DNA of 30,000 nucleotides, taken from assembly GCA_018398765.1 (NCBI GenBank), contig JAHBMJ010003549.1:42712-72711 (forward strand), in the 5' to 3' direction. Below the pieces are notes generated by a model. That model did not search any database. It was not told where the DNA came from and was given only the letters and a program-made list of their open reading frames with translations. The position numbers were made by a program, and so were the translations under genes. This stretch comes from Chromera velia (taxonomy: Eukaryota > Sar > Chromeraceae). Positions 1 to 11,088 of the stretch are shown in pieces (position 1 is the stretch's first letter; each line of letters opens with the position of its first letter).

Positions 1-412
1 TTGAGAGCAGGCGTGCGTCACAATTTGCTTCCAAAAGGGCATTCATTTTGTTGTGCGAGTCCAGCTCCCCGCGACTGCCGAGACGGTGTTGCTTCGTGTA
101 ACTTAACCAGCTAAGAGTGTTTTTGGTTTCCCGCATCTTTCCTTCGTATGTGTCTGGTATTTTCCTTTTGTGTGTTTTTTCCCAAGCCATGAAACCATGA
201 GGGAGGGGTTTTTCGTTCCGTTCGTGAGGTTGAGTGGTCAAACTTTTTGTTGGGCAAGGCTGGGCAATCAGGATGGGAGAATCCAAAAGAGGAGAGTGAC
301 TCGAATGTCACGAAGAGTTTGCCTCAAAAAAAAAGGACTGACTGCACGACTTTCCTTCAGTGTCCTTTCCTTCTGTTCCCTTCTCCTTCCGCGTCTCTTA
401 CTTATCTCGCAG
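1..412 (+). other. Probable intron or upstream part of the ubiquilin-like gene; no exon recognised
   Basis: I see no conserved coding segment here. The last about 60 bases are pyrimidine-rich and end in ctcgcag, which makes a good 3' splice site for the exon that begins at 413. The stretch is therefore most simply the end of an intron, with the N-terminal ubiquitin-like and STI1 exons of the gene lying outside the window. Confidence 0.5.
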
Positions 413-904
413 ACTACGGAGGTGAATGCTGAGGCAATGCCGAATCCTTGGGGGGGTGGAGGAGGGGGGGGGGCTGGAGCTGGCAGAGGAACAGCACCAC
501 AACGACCAGCGGGGGGCCTTGAGGGACTGCCGGGGGCACAGCGGCCTCCAGGGGGCATGCCGGGGCCCATGGGAGGAATGTTCGGCTTCCCCCCCTTCGG
601 AGGCATGGGGGCCGTTCCCCCCCGTCCTCCCCAGGCGACGGCGACGGGCGGCACGACCGGAACGACGCCGCCGGGGACAGGGACCGGGGCCCCGGCCCAG
701 GCTGCTTCCACTGGCATGCCGGGGACCGGAACGGAGGGTCTGGGACAGCGGCAGCAGCCTGGACAGGCCCCCAATCCCTTCTTCCCTTTTTTTGTCAGTC
801 AGTCAGTCGGTCAAATGTGATACAGACAGGTAGGGAGACGTCGAGATGAAGACCCTCTCTCCCTTTCGTGGCTCCTCTCTCCCTTTCTACAGGAGACGCA
901 TCTC

Positions 905-980
<76 letters not shown>

Positions 981-2001
981 TTGTTTGATTGTTTGTTCTG
1001 TTCTTTTGTCTTTATTCTTTCTTTCTTTTTGTCTCTTGTGTATATGAAGAAAACGAGGGAGAAGAAGAGACTTACAGTCTGTCTGTCTGTCTGTCTGTTT
1101 GTTTGTATTTGTGTGTTTGAAATAAGAAAACAACCAGGCAGGCAATTCAACAAAATTGTCTACTCTACTCCGTCTTTCTGCCCGGCTCTCATTTCCTCTC
1201 TTCTCCCTCCTCTGCCCATAAAATTTGTTTCCACAAGCAGCCTATGGGAGGTCCTCTAGGCGGCGCCACAATGCCGGGGGTCCCTCGGCCTCCTGCACCG
1301 CCAGCTGCTGGGGGAGGGGGTGGGACCCAAACTGGCACAGGAACAGCCACAGGGGGGTCGGGCCCGTCTCCGGGTGGTGCGACGGCAACAGCAACTGCAC
1401 CGGGGGCGGCTGAGGAGACAGGCGGTGCGCAGGGGGCGGAGGGCACAGGGGCCACTCAGGCGGCGCCGCCCACAGACCCGTTCCTCTTGATGATGCAGCA
1501 GATGACAGAGAACATACGGAGAGCCCAGCAACAGCAGCAGCAGGGAGGGGAGGGGACAACACAAACGCCCTTCCAACAGCAGGCCGCAGGGACGGGGGGG
1601 GTCGGAGGAGCGCGTCCGCCCTTTGCCCCTTTCCCTTTCTTCAACCCCTTTCTAGCTCAGCAGATGCAACAGGCAGCACAGAGAGGACAGCAACAACAAC
1701 AACAAGAGCAGGCAGGAGGAGGGACGACAGGAGCTCCAGGTCAAGGTTCGTTGGTTGCCACGTGGAGTGAGAGGGGTCTTGACAGAAGGGCAATTTGTTT
1801 CGTAAACAGTGGAGAGGATTGCACTGCTCTTACTGCTGGTCTATCTTTCTGTTTCTCCCACTTTCTCTCACGCTTGCGCGGTGTATGACTGCATCTGAAA
1901 GTGTGCCCCAACGGCCAGAATGAAGCCCTGTCTGCCTGACTAGATGCACGCTTCGACTATCGATCGACCGCTCGAACCTCTGCATGAATGGACGGACGAG
2001 A

Positions 2002-2036
<35 letters not shown>

Positions 2037-2975
2037 GATGGATGGATTGATGGCTGCAGCTCCCCCAGCGGCCCCCCCGGCAGCCCCGACTGCTCCTCCA
2101 GAGGAGAGGTACCGCGGGCAGCTCGCGAGTCTGAGGGACATGGGCTTCACTGACGTTGCCCACTGCGTGAGGGTACTGGACGAGTGTGGAGGTCAGTCAG
2201 TGAGTGAGTATAATTTATTTACAAGCAATTCAGGGACGCCATGGATGGATTTTTTTTATTGTTCTGTGTTCGTGATTGTTGTGCGCGGTTGTGATTGGCA
2301 AGTGCGGGGTGGAGGGATGCATCGATTGGCTGAGTCTCTTTGAACAGACAGCCATGCGAAGGACGCGTGAATGAATCGTGTCGACTCATACAGGAGTATC
2401 GCGTGTTCTTTGTGTCCTTTGAGTAATCGTTGCAACTCCGTAGGTGAGAAATCAATCAACCAAATCGATCGACACATGCATTCATCCGTTCTCGTTCTTG
2501 TCCCCTTTTCCCTTTGTGTGTTCCTTCCGTTCTGCTGCTGTAAGCGCCTCTTTCTTTCCTCCCCCAGTTCTCTCTCCTTGTATCGTCATCTGAAGTGTCT
2601 GTTTGTCTTAGTGTCTGGTCCTCCTGTCTGGCTGACACGGTAGAAAACAAACCGGGGCCCACGTGACATTGTCATTCGATATTCCGTTTTTCTATAAAGC
2701 ACTGATGCACTCATACGACCTCCTCTGCTTTTTCCTGTCTGGTGATGCATATGCGAATGAATGGGTATGTATCAATAAGGAAGGAGATCGATATTTGCAA
2801 AAGGGACGGAAGGAAGGGAGAAGGAAGACAAACATGTGCCTGCCGGCCTGCTTGGTGACCCGTTCATGAATTCCTTTCTTTCTGTGTGTCCTCATTTAAT
2901 TTTCTTATCTTACCTGCGTGGGTGCCTGCAGGGAACCTGAACCGGGCCCTGGATCGTCTTCTCGGGGGGGGCTGA
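413..2975 (+). CDS. Ubiquilin/Dsk2-type ubiquitin shuttle protein, C-terminal part (5' end outside window)
   Basis: Four exons thread in phase: 413-793, 1241-1739, 2060-2191 and 2932-2975 (TGA at 2973-2975), giving 351 visible residues. Intron phases are 0, 1 and 1. The first exon opens with a PNPW motif, typical of the linker that follows the second STI1 region in ubiquilins, then a Gly/Pro-rich stretch. Exon 2 has MQQMTENIRRAQQQ and repeated NPF/PFF and Gln runs, as in Dsk2 linkers. Exons 3 and 4 form a UBA domain with the canonical MGF loop (MGFTDVAHCVRVLDECGG) and helix-3 sequence NLNRALDRLLGGG, ending the protein exactly as in the family. Ubiquilins carry ubiquitinated clients to the proteasome: the UBA binds ubiquitin and an N-terminal UBL, not visible here, binds the proteasome. 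The Gly-rich linker is longer than usual. Assignment as a UBA shuttle is firm; the precise orthologue is inferred. Confidence 0.85.
901..975. repeat. (TC)n microsatellite in ubiquilin intron
   Basis: This is a nearly pure TC tract with two TGTC interruptions inside the intron 794-1240. A shorter (CTGT)n run follows at 1077-1100. Confidence 0.9.
2004..2034. repeat. (GT)n microsatellite in ubiquilin intron
   Basis: A GT dinucleotide run lies about 25 bases upstream of the 3' splice site at 2059/2060. Confidence 0.9.
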
Positions 2976-3830
2976 CGCGAGGAGAGGAGCCGAGAGTGGT
3001 CGCTCTCTCTTGTGCCTCTCTTCAATTAACTGATTGATTCATCCATCCGGCTTTTTTCATAAATCGGGTGTCCTTGTCCTGCAGTGATTTTGCGCCTTCT
3101 TGTCTCTCTTTCAGGCGTCTGAGATGCGTTTTTTGTCCTTCTTTGTTTTTCTGGTCCATCGAGCAGTCAGTTCTCTCACCCCCTCTCCCTGCTTCGAGGA
3201 TTTGCGCTTCTTTTCAGTCAGGCAGGCAGACAGGCAGACAGGCGTGCTCCCTCCAATCAGGTGGGTGGGCAGGCAGTGAGAGAGACTCACGTTGGTCCAA
3301 GGAGGTCGTGCATTCTGTCTATCTCTCTGTCTTTCTGTCTTCCTGTCCTTGGATCAATCCATGTATCTAGATGCCTAGCTGGCGTGTGGGTGGACATATA
3401 TGTCATTGGGGGTGCATGAGACAAGGCAGTGAAGTGAATCTCCGGGAGGCTGCATGGGCCGGCAGAGACATGCAGAAGGATAGCACGAGGGCGATGGAGG
3501 AAGGCGTCAAAGAGAGAGTGCGAGCAGAGTCACTGGCGTTGGGACAGTTGGGTGACGTTGACGTGCTTGAGGGAGGGAATGGGAGGTTTTTTGTCTGTTC
3601 ATGGAGCGGATGGGCAGGGGGGGAATGGTCGAGGGTGTGTGCAGTACTGTGCACAGAGGGTTGACTCAATTAAAGGGCAACAAAAAGATGGATGATCGAA
3701 TATCACTGGCATTTGGAGACATATATCCGTGAAGACAGCTGTGGAGGTGGGGGTGCGTTGCCATCCTCTCGCGTTGCCCCTATGCAGTGTTTGCCAGATG
3801 GGCAAGTAAATACAAATAGATCTTTTTACG
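2976..3830. other. 3' flank of ubiquilin gene; no gene recognised
   Basis: The base composition stays close to that of the gene introns. There are short CAGG/CAGA repeats near 3217-3245. An open frame at 3371-3664 has a competing open frame on the other strand and no recognisable domain, so I do not call it. Confidence 0.5.
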
Positions 3831-4440
3831 TAGTGAAATATTAAAAACAAAACTCCGCTTTATATCAAAAAGTCAACACTGAGTGAACACTCGACGAAAT
3901 CACAACTAAGCTGATATATATACTTATACCATAAGCTAGCTAAATACACTCTAAAATCTGCTCTGCAAGATTGAGTAATTTAGAGTAATTTAGCTTCGTA
4001 ACTAACTTTGATTGATTGATTGACTTTGTAATTTAAAGTAAAGAAATTAAAAACATAAATTGTACTTTTAGGTTAAACTTGGGATGTCGGTCGACTCTTA
4101 GATTCTAGAGTTGATTTCTAGTGAACAATAAAGAGTTATAGACGTTCACACTAATAGCGCTTATAAGTCTATCCATAAATTTTATAAAAGTCTTCCTTTA
4201 TCCTCCTTTAAACTACACTGGAACTATAGTGTGACACAATTCAAATTGTGACACAATATCCTATACACTAGTACCAGTAACACAAATAATTGTATCACAA
4301 TAGGTGTGATGAAATAGTTAGAGTAAGTTAGGTATGATGAAATTGTCAAGCAAAAATTGAACTTGAAGTGATCCTAGACTTTTAAAGTGACTTGAAGTCT
4401 AGTTTGAAGTCTTTAGAGTCATTGAAGATCAGACTCTCGA
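3831..4440. other. AT-rich intergenic block
   Basis: Composition shifts abruptly to AT-rich near 3830. The block holds short palindromes, for example CACAATT/AATTGTG around 4234-4249, and no coding frame. It ends where the ACTC array starts. Confidence 0.6.
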
Positions 4441-5173
4441 TCAGACTATTCTTCTACATTCACTCACTCACTCAGTTACTCGATCATTCACCCACTTATC
4501 TCATTCACTGCTAGAACTCACTCACTCATTTCACTCACCCACTCACCCTAGTACTCACCTCACTCACTTAATCTGACACCTCTAGCAATTACCTGACTCA
4601 CCCACTCATTCACTCACCTAGTCTCTCACTCATCCCAGTCACTCATATATTTACCTACATATTCACTCACTGTCACCTTACTCACTCACTCCTAGACTCA
4701 CTCACTCGACTCACTCACTCACTCACTCACTCACTTACCCACTCACTCAGTTACACTCAGTGACTCACCCGCTTACTCACAGTGACTCATTTACTCACTC
4801 ACTAGTGCTAGCACTAGTGAGTGCACTCACCCACTTATACTCACTCACTCACTCACTCAATCACTCACTCGATCACTCACTCACTAGCTCACTCACTTAC
4901 TCACTTACTCGCTCACTCACTCACTCATGTGTGCATGTTTGGAATCTCCGTGGTTTGCAACGTTCGGTTATGACGCTGCAAGCCTGCGGCCTCCCGATGC
5001 GTGTCAAGTCGCGTCAAAACACCGAAAACATTTTTTTCACACATAATTATGATTTAATTGAAGCAGTTACAAATTTCCTATCAATCAATCAATCAATCAT
5101 TGTGACATACAAAAAAAAAAAGGTTCTAGAAATTCTCATTGTGATACACTATATAGTTCCAGTGTACTTTAAA
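4207..5173. repeat. Inverted-repeat pair bracketing the ACTC array
   Basis: The segment 4207-4240 recurs in reverse complement at 5138-5173 with two extra bases and about three mismatches. An exact 14-mer, ACACTGGAACTATA, lies at its centre. The arms enclose about 900 bases that include the ACTC array. This could be an old MITE-like element with degraded ends; no convincing target duplication is visible, so the family is unknown. Confidence 0.4.
4450..4927. repeat. Degenerate (ACTC)n tetranucleotide array
   Basis: Nearly 480 bases consist of ACTC/CACT units with scattered point changes, becoming most regular at 4680-4925. Read on the minus strand it is (GAGT)n, that is, repeated GTGAGT. A perfect 28-bp palindrome sits inside at 4796-4823. 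Confidence 0.9.
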
Positions 5174-5389
5174 CTATACAAACAAATATGTTAGTTCTGA
5201 AATGAATTAAAGTGAACAATGAGAGAAAATTTAGAAAAAAAAAAAACGTATCTCTAGACGTATCTGCTAAAACTAGATCAAACAAAGTTATTTTCTCTGG
5301 CTCTTTGCCACTTTCTACAAGCCATTTCATAATATTCTATCTAATTATGTTTTTTTCATGTATCCAGTCTTGTTACAACTCTGTACAAC
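4928..5389. other. AT-rich spacer, 3' flank of the minus-strand gene
   Basis: No coding frame is recognised. It contains (TCAA)n near 5081-5099 and A-runs. It is the region where the minus-strand gene ending at 5390 would have its 3' untranslated region. Confidence 0.5.
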
Positions 5390-7198
5390 TTACACAAGGC
5401 TGCGGGGAGTAGAAACACTTTTACTGTTGCTGTCTCCTTCCTCTGCGCTGTGGCTTTCGTTGTCTTCTTCTTCTAACTCCCGCCTCCCGGCCTCTGCTGC
5501 GGTCTTCATACCCCCCCTTCTCCATCGGCTGTGCGCACCTCCTGCACCCCTGCCGTAAGTGAGAGACGGGTGAGTACCTTGCCCACTGCGTGAAGCAGCA
5601 GCGGCACGTCTTGCGGTCAGATGGTGCGGACCGGAAGAAGGGGGCGGTGCATGGACAGATGCCCCCTCCTCATCCTCATCCCCATCCTCCTCCTCCTCTT
5701 CGTCCTCCTCCTCGCTCTCACCACTGACGCTGGCCGCGTCATCCTCACTCCCCCCAGCACCCCCGTCTGCGTGGCGGTGCGACACACCTCGGAAGGCAGA
5801 CGGGGAAATGCCGTGGCCGCCTCCATGCCTCGACTTCAACCCCCCGTGCTTCAAATGTTTCTCCTTCTCCCCCCCCCGACCCGAAACCAGGGCCTTCTGG
5901 AGAGAAGAGATCGGGAACGCACCGCTACTCTGATTGGTGGTCGTCCGTTGAGATTGTAGTTTCTCCCCCCTCTCCCCTTTCTCCCTCTTCCCCCCCCCCC
6001 TGTGCCCACGAGACGAAGAGGATGCGGACAAACGACGGGCGCTCCCTGCTCGCACACCCCCACGCTCATTCTCCCCTGTCTCGATGCTTCTCACGCCAAG
6101 AGAGGCCAGAGAGGGGGCAGGGCTAGGAGAGAGGAGAGGAAGGCACAGAGAGACCAGACAAGGCAATAAATGCCGAAACGCAACCCGAGTTGTGAGGGCT
6201 TCAGATCCCAAATCGTGAGGAGACGAGACGGCAGACAAAGAGGAGGGCTGTAGCGAGTGGCGATTCGCTGAGAGGAGCGCGGCAGCTTTGCAAATCGCGG
6301 CATCGATGATGCTGGACGGTGGGACGGGTAGGCAGGAAGGCAAACACGTCCCTGTTCTTTGTGTCACCCCTGCCGTCTCTCTTCTCTTTTCTTTTTCTTT
6401 CTCCTCTCCCACGATGCTAAGAGAAGGAGGAGGGTACAGGAGAGATGACGCACACCTAAAGTGACCCAAAAGTCTTTGAATTTCGACTTTCAGGGTCTTC
6501 ACGTTGATGTCGCTTCTCTGTGCGACTGCCCGTCTCTGGGCGATCTTGGCAGGTTCGGAGTGCAGACCTAGCACGGAGCTGATTTCCTGTACTTGCCATA
6601 TCGACCCTGTCCGGAGTCTTTCGGGGCCCTCCCTCACAGGCGGCAGGCACGAAGAGTGGGGTACCCGAAAGATTTCCCGTAGGAGTGCGACAAACTCTCC
6701 GAAAACGACGCAAAAGCGCACAGAGTCGAAGAGAACTGATGGGCAAAAAAGATCCACCTCCCCCCCCTCGGAATCGTTCTGCTGCTGCTGCTGTTGGGAT
6801 AAGGGTGCGAATGACTGAACGTGTAATGTGGGACTCCAGAGGGATGCCTCCTCCAGGAGACTCAGGGGGACGTCCGGGAAAAGGGGACGGAGCCAGTCGT
6901 ACAAGTCCAGCAATGCAACACCAGACTGTTGCAGACTGGGGAGGTCTTCCATCAAAGTGCAACACACACGATGAATCACACGCGCAGTCGCTTTCCGATT
7001 CTGTAGCGTTGCCTCAGTAACGCTCCAATTCTGTTTGATGGTCTGTCTGCACTCCACAACGTCTTCAAAGTACTCTAAACAGAACTGAACAGGGTTCGGG
7101 GGACGCAGCACGATTAAGTGCTGGAGAAGGTCCCCCACGTAGAAGTCCAGCCCCGTGCGCTTTCGGTAAGCGCTGATCTCCTCAGTTAACCAATCCAT
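5390..7198 (-). CDS. TPGS1-like protein with RIIa-type N-terminus and acidic/Ser-rich tail
   Basis: A 602-codon open frame runs from ATG at 7198 to TAA. Residues 18-48 (the part GDLLQHLIVLRPPNP followed by CLEYFEDV) match the RIIa-like docking helices of TPGS1, in which a helix ends in LxxRPxxPxxFxxxYFE. A second block, residues 157-178 with CVVFGEFVALLREIF, matches the later TPGS1 motif CFVLLEFVARAGALF. TPGS1 is a subunit of the tubulin polyglutamylase complex that modifies ciliary and cytoplasmic microtubules. About 300 C-terminal residues are Ser/Gly/Arg-rich with a run of acidic residues and are unlike the family, which is normally about 300 residues. A 144-nt in-frame intron is possible at 6455-6312 (GTGTGCG...TCCAG on the minus strand); removing it deletes an odd Lys/Glu/Pro-rich stretch. 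Function is inferred from my recall of family motifs; any RIIa-fold ciliary protein is the alternative. Confidence 0.5.
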   Translation of the reverse strand: MDWLTEEISAYRKRTGLDFYVGDLLQHLIVLRPPNPVQFCLEYFEDVVECRQTIKQNWSVTEATLQNRKATARVIHRVCCTLMEDLPSLQQSGVALLDLYDWLRPLFPDVPLSLLEEASLWSPTLHVQSFAPLSQQQQQQNDSEGGEVDLFCPSVLFDSVRFCVVFGEFVALLREIFRVPHSSCLPPVREGPERLRTGSIWQVQEISSVLGLHSEPAKIAQRRAVAQRSDINVKTLKVEIQRLLGHFRCASSLLYPPPSLSIVGEEKEKEKRRETAGVTQRTGTCLPSCLPVPPSSIIDAAICKAAALLSANRHSLQPSSLSAVSSPHDLGSEALTTRVAFRHLLPCLVSLCLPLLSPSPAPSLASLGVRSIETGENERGGVRAGSARRLSASSSSRGHRGGGKREKGERGEKLQSQRTTTNQSSGAFPISSLQKALVSGRGGEKEKHLKHGGLKSRHGGGHGISPSAFRGVSHRHADGGAGGSEDDAASVSGESEEEDEEEEEDGDEDEEGASVHAPPPSSGPHHLTARRAAAASRSGQGTHPSLTYGRGAGGAHSRWRRGGMKTAAEAGRRELEEEDNESHSAEEGDSNSKSVSTPRSLV

Positions 7199-7796
7199 TA
7201 GAGTTAATTCCTACTTGAAGGTCTCTGTATTCTCACTCAGTGTGTAGTCTTGGGAATCGCTGAACCATCGTTTCAAGAGGGGAATCCTGGAGACGGACGA
7301 ATGGGATCGGACAACACTTTCTGACGCAGTCTCGAGCCGGTACAACAAGGCCTGGAATAATTCTGGAAACATGAACGTGTGAGAGATTGTAATCCAAACC
7401 AAAAGCCGTAAGAGGATTTTCTGGTCTGCATGGTCTCCTCATGAATCTGTCGATCACTGAAAGTCACTGTGACTCACTGAGATTCACTGAGCATCACTAT
7501 ACTAAGCGTACGTGGCGGCGCCATGCATTCGGCCGCCATGCAAGTTTAAATTCCGCGCGACGCCGCGCATAATTTTCGATCTTTGATTTTGGTGCATTTG
7601 AGTCATCATCCACAGTTTCAATCACACACTTCAAAGCCCAGAATGTCGACCATTGCTGACGTGAGTGTCGTGTGTGGGGACTGAAGGCGCCGTTGTTTCT
7701 GCGCTCTTCATGCTTTGCTCTGACTGTTTTTTTCGCCAAGAACAACGGAGAGAGGAGACAAGCTGATTCCATCTCGCTAGCTCCTCGACCAGAAGG
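7199..7796. promoter_or_regulatory. Divergent promoter region between the TPGS1-like and CLASRP-like genes
   Basis: There are 598 bases between the two opposed start codons. Open frames within it (7211-7402, 7233-7457 and 7497-7772, minus strand) are short and overlapping and show no domain, so I read the region as two 5' untranslated regions plus a shared promoter. A GTGACTC/ATTCACTGA-type repeated stretch near 7453-7495 is the only visible structure. No TATA element stands out. Confidence 0.4.
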
Positions 7797-10700
7797 ATGA
7801 ACGCTTCCAGCCTGCAGCAGATGCAGGGGATGGAGGTCATCCGCAAGAGGGCAGAGCGGAGAACAGAGTTCTACAAAACCATGGTGAGTCCTTTGGTATC
7901 TGTGCAGCTAGTCTGTCAGTTGGTGAGGCGAGAGATAGGAGACGGCCAAAGCACATGGAGTAGACCGAATTCAGGATGTATTCGGAAGACGGGGGAAGTA
8001 CGTGCGGGAACCACACCTTTTCTTGCAAGAAGGGACTGCAGGATTCCAGTTTAAGAGATCTGTCCGGGACTGGTGCTGCATATATGCTCCCTTGAGTCTG
8101 ACTCTAATTCTTCATACGGGTAGAAAAGAGCTTTGGGATTCGCTCAGTCTGCCGGAGCATGCGTCCTTTCAGACGGTTCCCCTATCTTCTTTTTTTGATG
8201 AAGGGAAGAGGAGAGGTGAGGCGTGCATTTCCTCCTGGTATTCGAGAGCGTGCAGATTGTTCGTGATTTGTGCTCAGACTTTCATTTGAATTTCTTCGAA
8301 GACCTAGACGCATTCTTCTTCGTGGCACACGTTTCCCTGAAAGAATGAATGAATGTCCACTGGGTGTTTGCATGGTGACTTCATTGCTTAATGACACTCG
8401 TTTTCCTTTCAATCTGACAGGAATCTGATTGTTCCAGAGAACTTCTGGTGACTGGACAACAATGCCAGACAGTGGTCAACAGGAGAATGTACGATACTGT
8501 GGAGACCCGGCAACAATTGTGAGTGAGTAGGTGAGCGGGAAGAAAGGAAGTATCAAGTGGGTGGGTGGGAAGGGGCACTCTTCCTTTCTGAACACGCCCG
8601 AAAGGATTCTCGTGAGGGAGGTCCAATGCCGTCTCTCTCTGCCTCTCTGGCTTTTTCTCTCTCCTCTTCTCTTCTCTTCTCTTCTCCGCGGTCGTGCTTG
8701 TCGACCTGTTCAAACGCACACATGATCGTTATAGGCTTGATGGAACATGTTAATATGAAGGAGAAAGATCCCCACCACCCTGAGTTCAGGATGCCCTGTC
8801 ACGGCGACCCAGAGAACCTTGTTAACAAATACGCGCGTACAATTATTTTCATAAGAATTCTGTATGAAAGTAAATGCATGCACGAGTTCAGGATGCCCTG
8901 TCACGGCGACCCAGAGAACCTTGTTGACAAATACGACGTGCGGCTGGCCCTGTTGGATTCCTCAGAGTGGCAGCTGCACGTTGAGTCTCTGGGGGAAGGA
9001 GACGAGGAGGTGGGGGGGGGGTTGGATATCCATGATGATTTACGAGATGAGCAGGGGCACCGGGCGTCTCCTTCTGCTTCCTTTGAGGGACAGGCGAACA
9101 AAATGAAGGAAGATGAGCTGGGTGGTGTGCCGACTTTCCGTTGCGGGGACGGGAAGAGGACCAGAAGTGGAAGCAGACATCTTTCGAATGTACGTCAGTC
9201 GTTTAGCCGGCTCTCTCCTCTTTTCCTTCCTTTCCCTTCTCCCTCCCAACAGAATTCTGCCAAGCGATTCACGGCTTCCCCTCCTCCCCTTCCGCCCATC
9301 TGTGACTGTCCGTTTGTGATTATCTGGTTCTGTGTCTGGCTCTGTGTGCACACGTGCATGTGAGGGTGCGCGCGTATGTCAATGTATCCTTTCGTCTCTC
9401 TCTTCCTCTTTCTCTCGTTCTCTCCCCCCCGCCCCTCTATGTGTGAGTGTATGTGTATGTGTGTGTGCGCAGGAAGAAAAGGACATCGAAAGCCTAAGCA
9501 ACTACGAGAGCTTCAAATACCTCCTGGAGGCCAAAAAGTTTGGAGGTCGGTATGTCACCCCCTTGCCTTCCTTCGAAGACTCAAACAAACAAGTCCACGC
9601 AGGCACGATGGCAGGCAGGCAGGATGGCATTTCATGAACCCGCTCCCTTCCTACTCAGCTGGGCTGTCGCTGATCACGTCTAGACTTACACATGTGTACT
9701 TGGGTGAGAGAGTCGCTCCAAGAACAGGCTTGTCGACCCTCTTATCCAAGTACAGGCTTCCCAATCAATTTCTCTCAGTGAGAAACTTTGACAGGCAGGC
9801 ATGCATGGATGAATAGACGGATCCATGAATGAGAAAGAGAGCGTGAGGGGCTGAATAGACGACCAAATGCGAATGAACGCAGTGCCTGAGGACGTGCACT
9901 TGGAGTGGGTGCATGATCGGATTGTGTCTGTGATGGTGATGGCGGAGGAATCTTCGAAAATCGAGAGGGCGGCGGGGCTCCCTCCGGGACCTTCTGTGGC
10001 GTCTGCCCTCTGCAACAGGAAGTCCTACAGGGCACAGGACAAAGCAAAGTCAGTCAGTCAGTCGACACAAAGAAGCTAGCTAGGCGCTGAGTATCTCTAG
10101 CTCTCTCTGCGAGGGGAGGGGGTGCAGAGCCCGACTTGCATGATGGACATTTCATTGCCGTCTTCTCTTCTGTTCTCTTCCCTCCTCTGTCTCTTCTGTC
10201 TGGGTTCATTCATCCCTTGCAGGAACCTCCGTCAGATGCGGTTGCAGAAGGCGAGGGGAATGGAGGGACTCGGGGAGAGGGAGAAGGAGAGGGGTCTCGC
10301 AATGTTTGGGTTCGTCCGTAGCTAGGCGTGTCTTCGTGCTGGTTTCTCTCTCTGCTTTTTTTTTTTTTTGGCGTTGCTTTGGCCTGTTTTTGATTCCTTC
10401 ATCATTCCTTTGCTCCTTGAGGCTTTCTTTCCTTCTTCGTTTGGCGGCAAATTGGGGAGGAGGACTAAACACACAACAGACAGAAATGCGTTGATTCGAT
10501 CAGTGTTTTATCGAAGAAAGATCGGCTCGGCCTTTTTCGGACTCTCTGTAAATTTTCGTTTTGTTTGCGTCCTTCCTTCCTTCCTCCCTGCCTCGAGATG
10601 AATGTCTCCCCTTCTCCGCACCGTCTGTGTCTGTCGGCACGTGCATCCATGCATCCATGAATGCAGCGGGGGGGAAGCAGAGAGAATAGCGGCGTCTCTG

Positions 10701-11051
10701 GATTCCGAAATCCTCGGTCGGTCGGTCGGTCAAGAGGGGGATCATTATGTGGAAAGTGGTCACTGTGGCTGAATGACGAGTTTTCGCGTTCCCTCTCTCT
10801 CTCTCTCTCTCTCCGGGTGTGTCTGTCTGTGATTCTCTGTGTGGATGCGAAGGGATCATGCTTGCTTGTTGTTTTTCCGTGTTTGCAATTCTTTTGATGC
10901 TCTGATTGTCTGCTTGTGCCTGTTTTGACGGACGTGGAGTCTCTTCTGGCTTCCTTCTCTCTCTGCATATGTATGCAGCATGTGTGTGTGTGTGTGTGTG
11001 CGTGCGTGCGTGCGTGTGTGTGTGTGTGCGTGTGTGTGTGTGTGTGTGTGC

Positions 11052-11088
<37 letters not shown>

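Noticed and set aside
3371-3669. Overlapping open frames on both strands downstream of ubiquilin
   Set aside because: Both strands are equally open, with no domain, no splice context and a start directly after a stop; more likely 3' untranslated sequence.
4760-5194. Plus-strand frame of His-Ser-Leu-Thr repeats
   Set aside because: It is a translation of the ACTC array.
7211-7467. Three overlapping minus-strand frames upstream of the TPGS1-like gene
   Set aside because: They are short and overlapping, and the longest ends 10 bases before the TPGS1-like ATG; best read as 5' untranslated sequence or uORFs.
8739-8833. Upstream copy of the CLASRP segment as the real exon 3
   Set aside because: Joining it to exon 2 meets a stop because of phase; the downstream copy fits with acceptors inside the insert. 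Kept only as an alternative needing transcript data.
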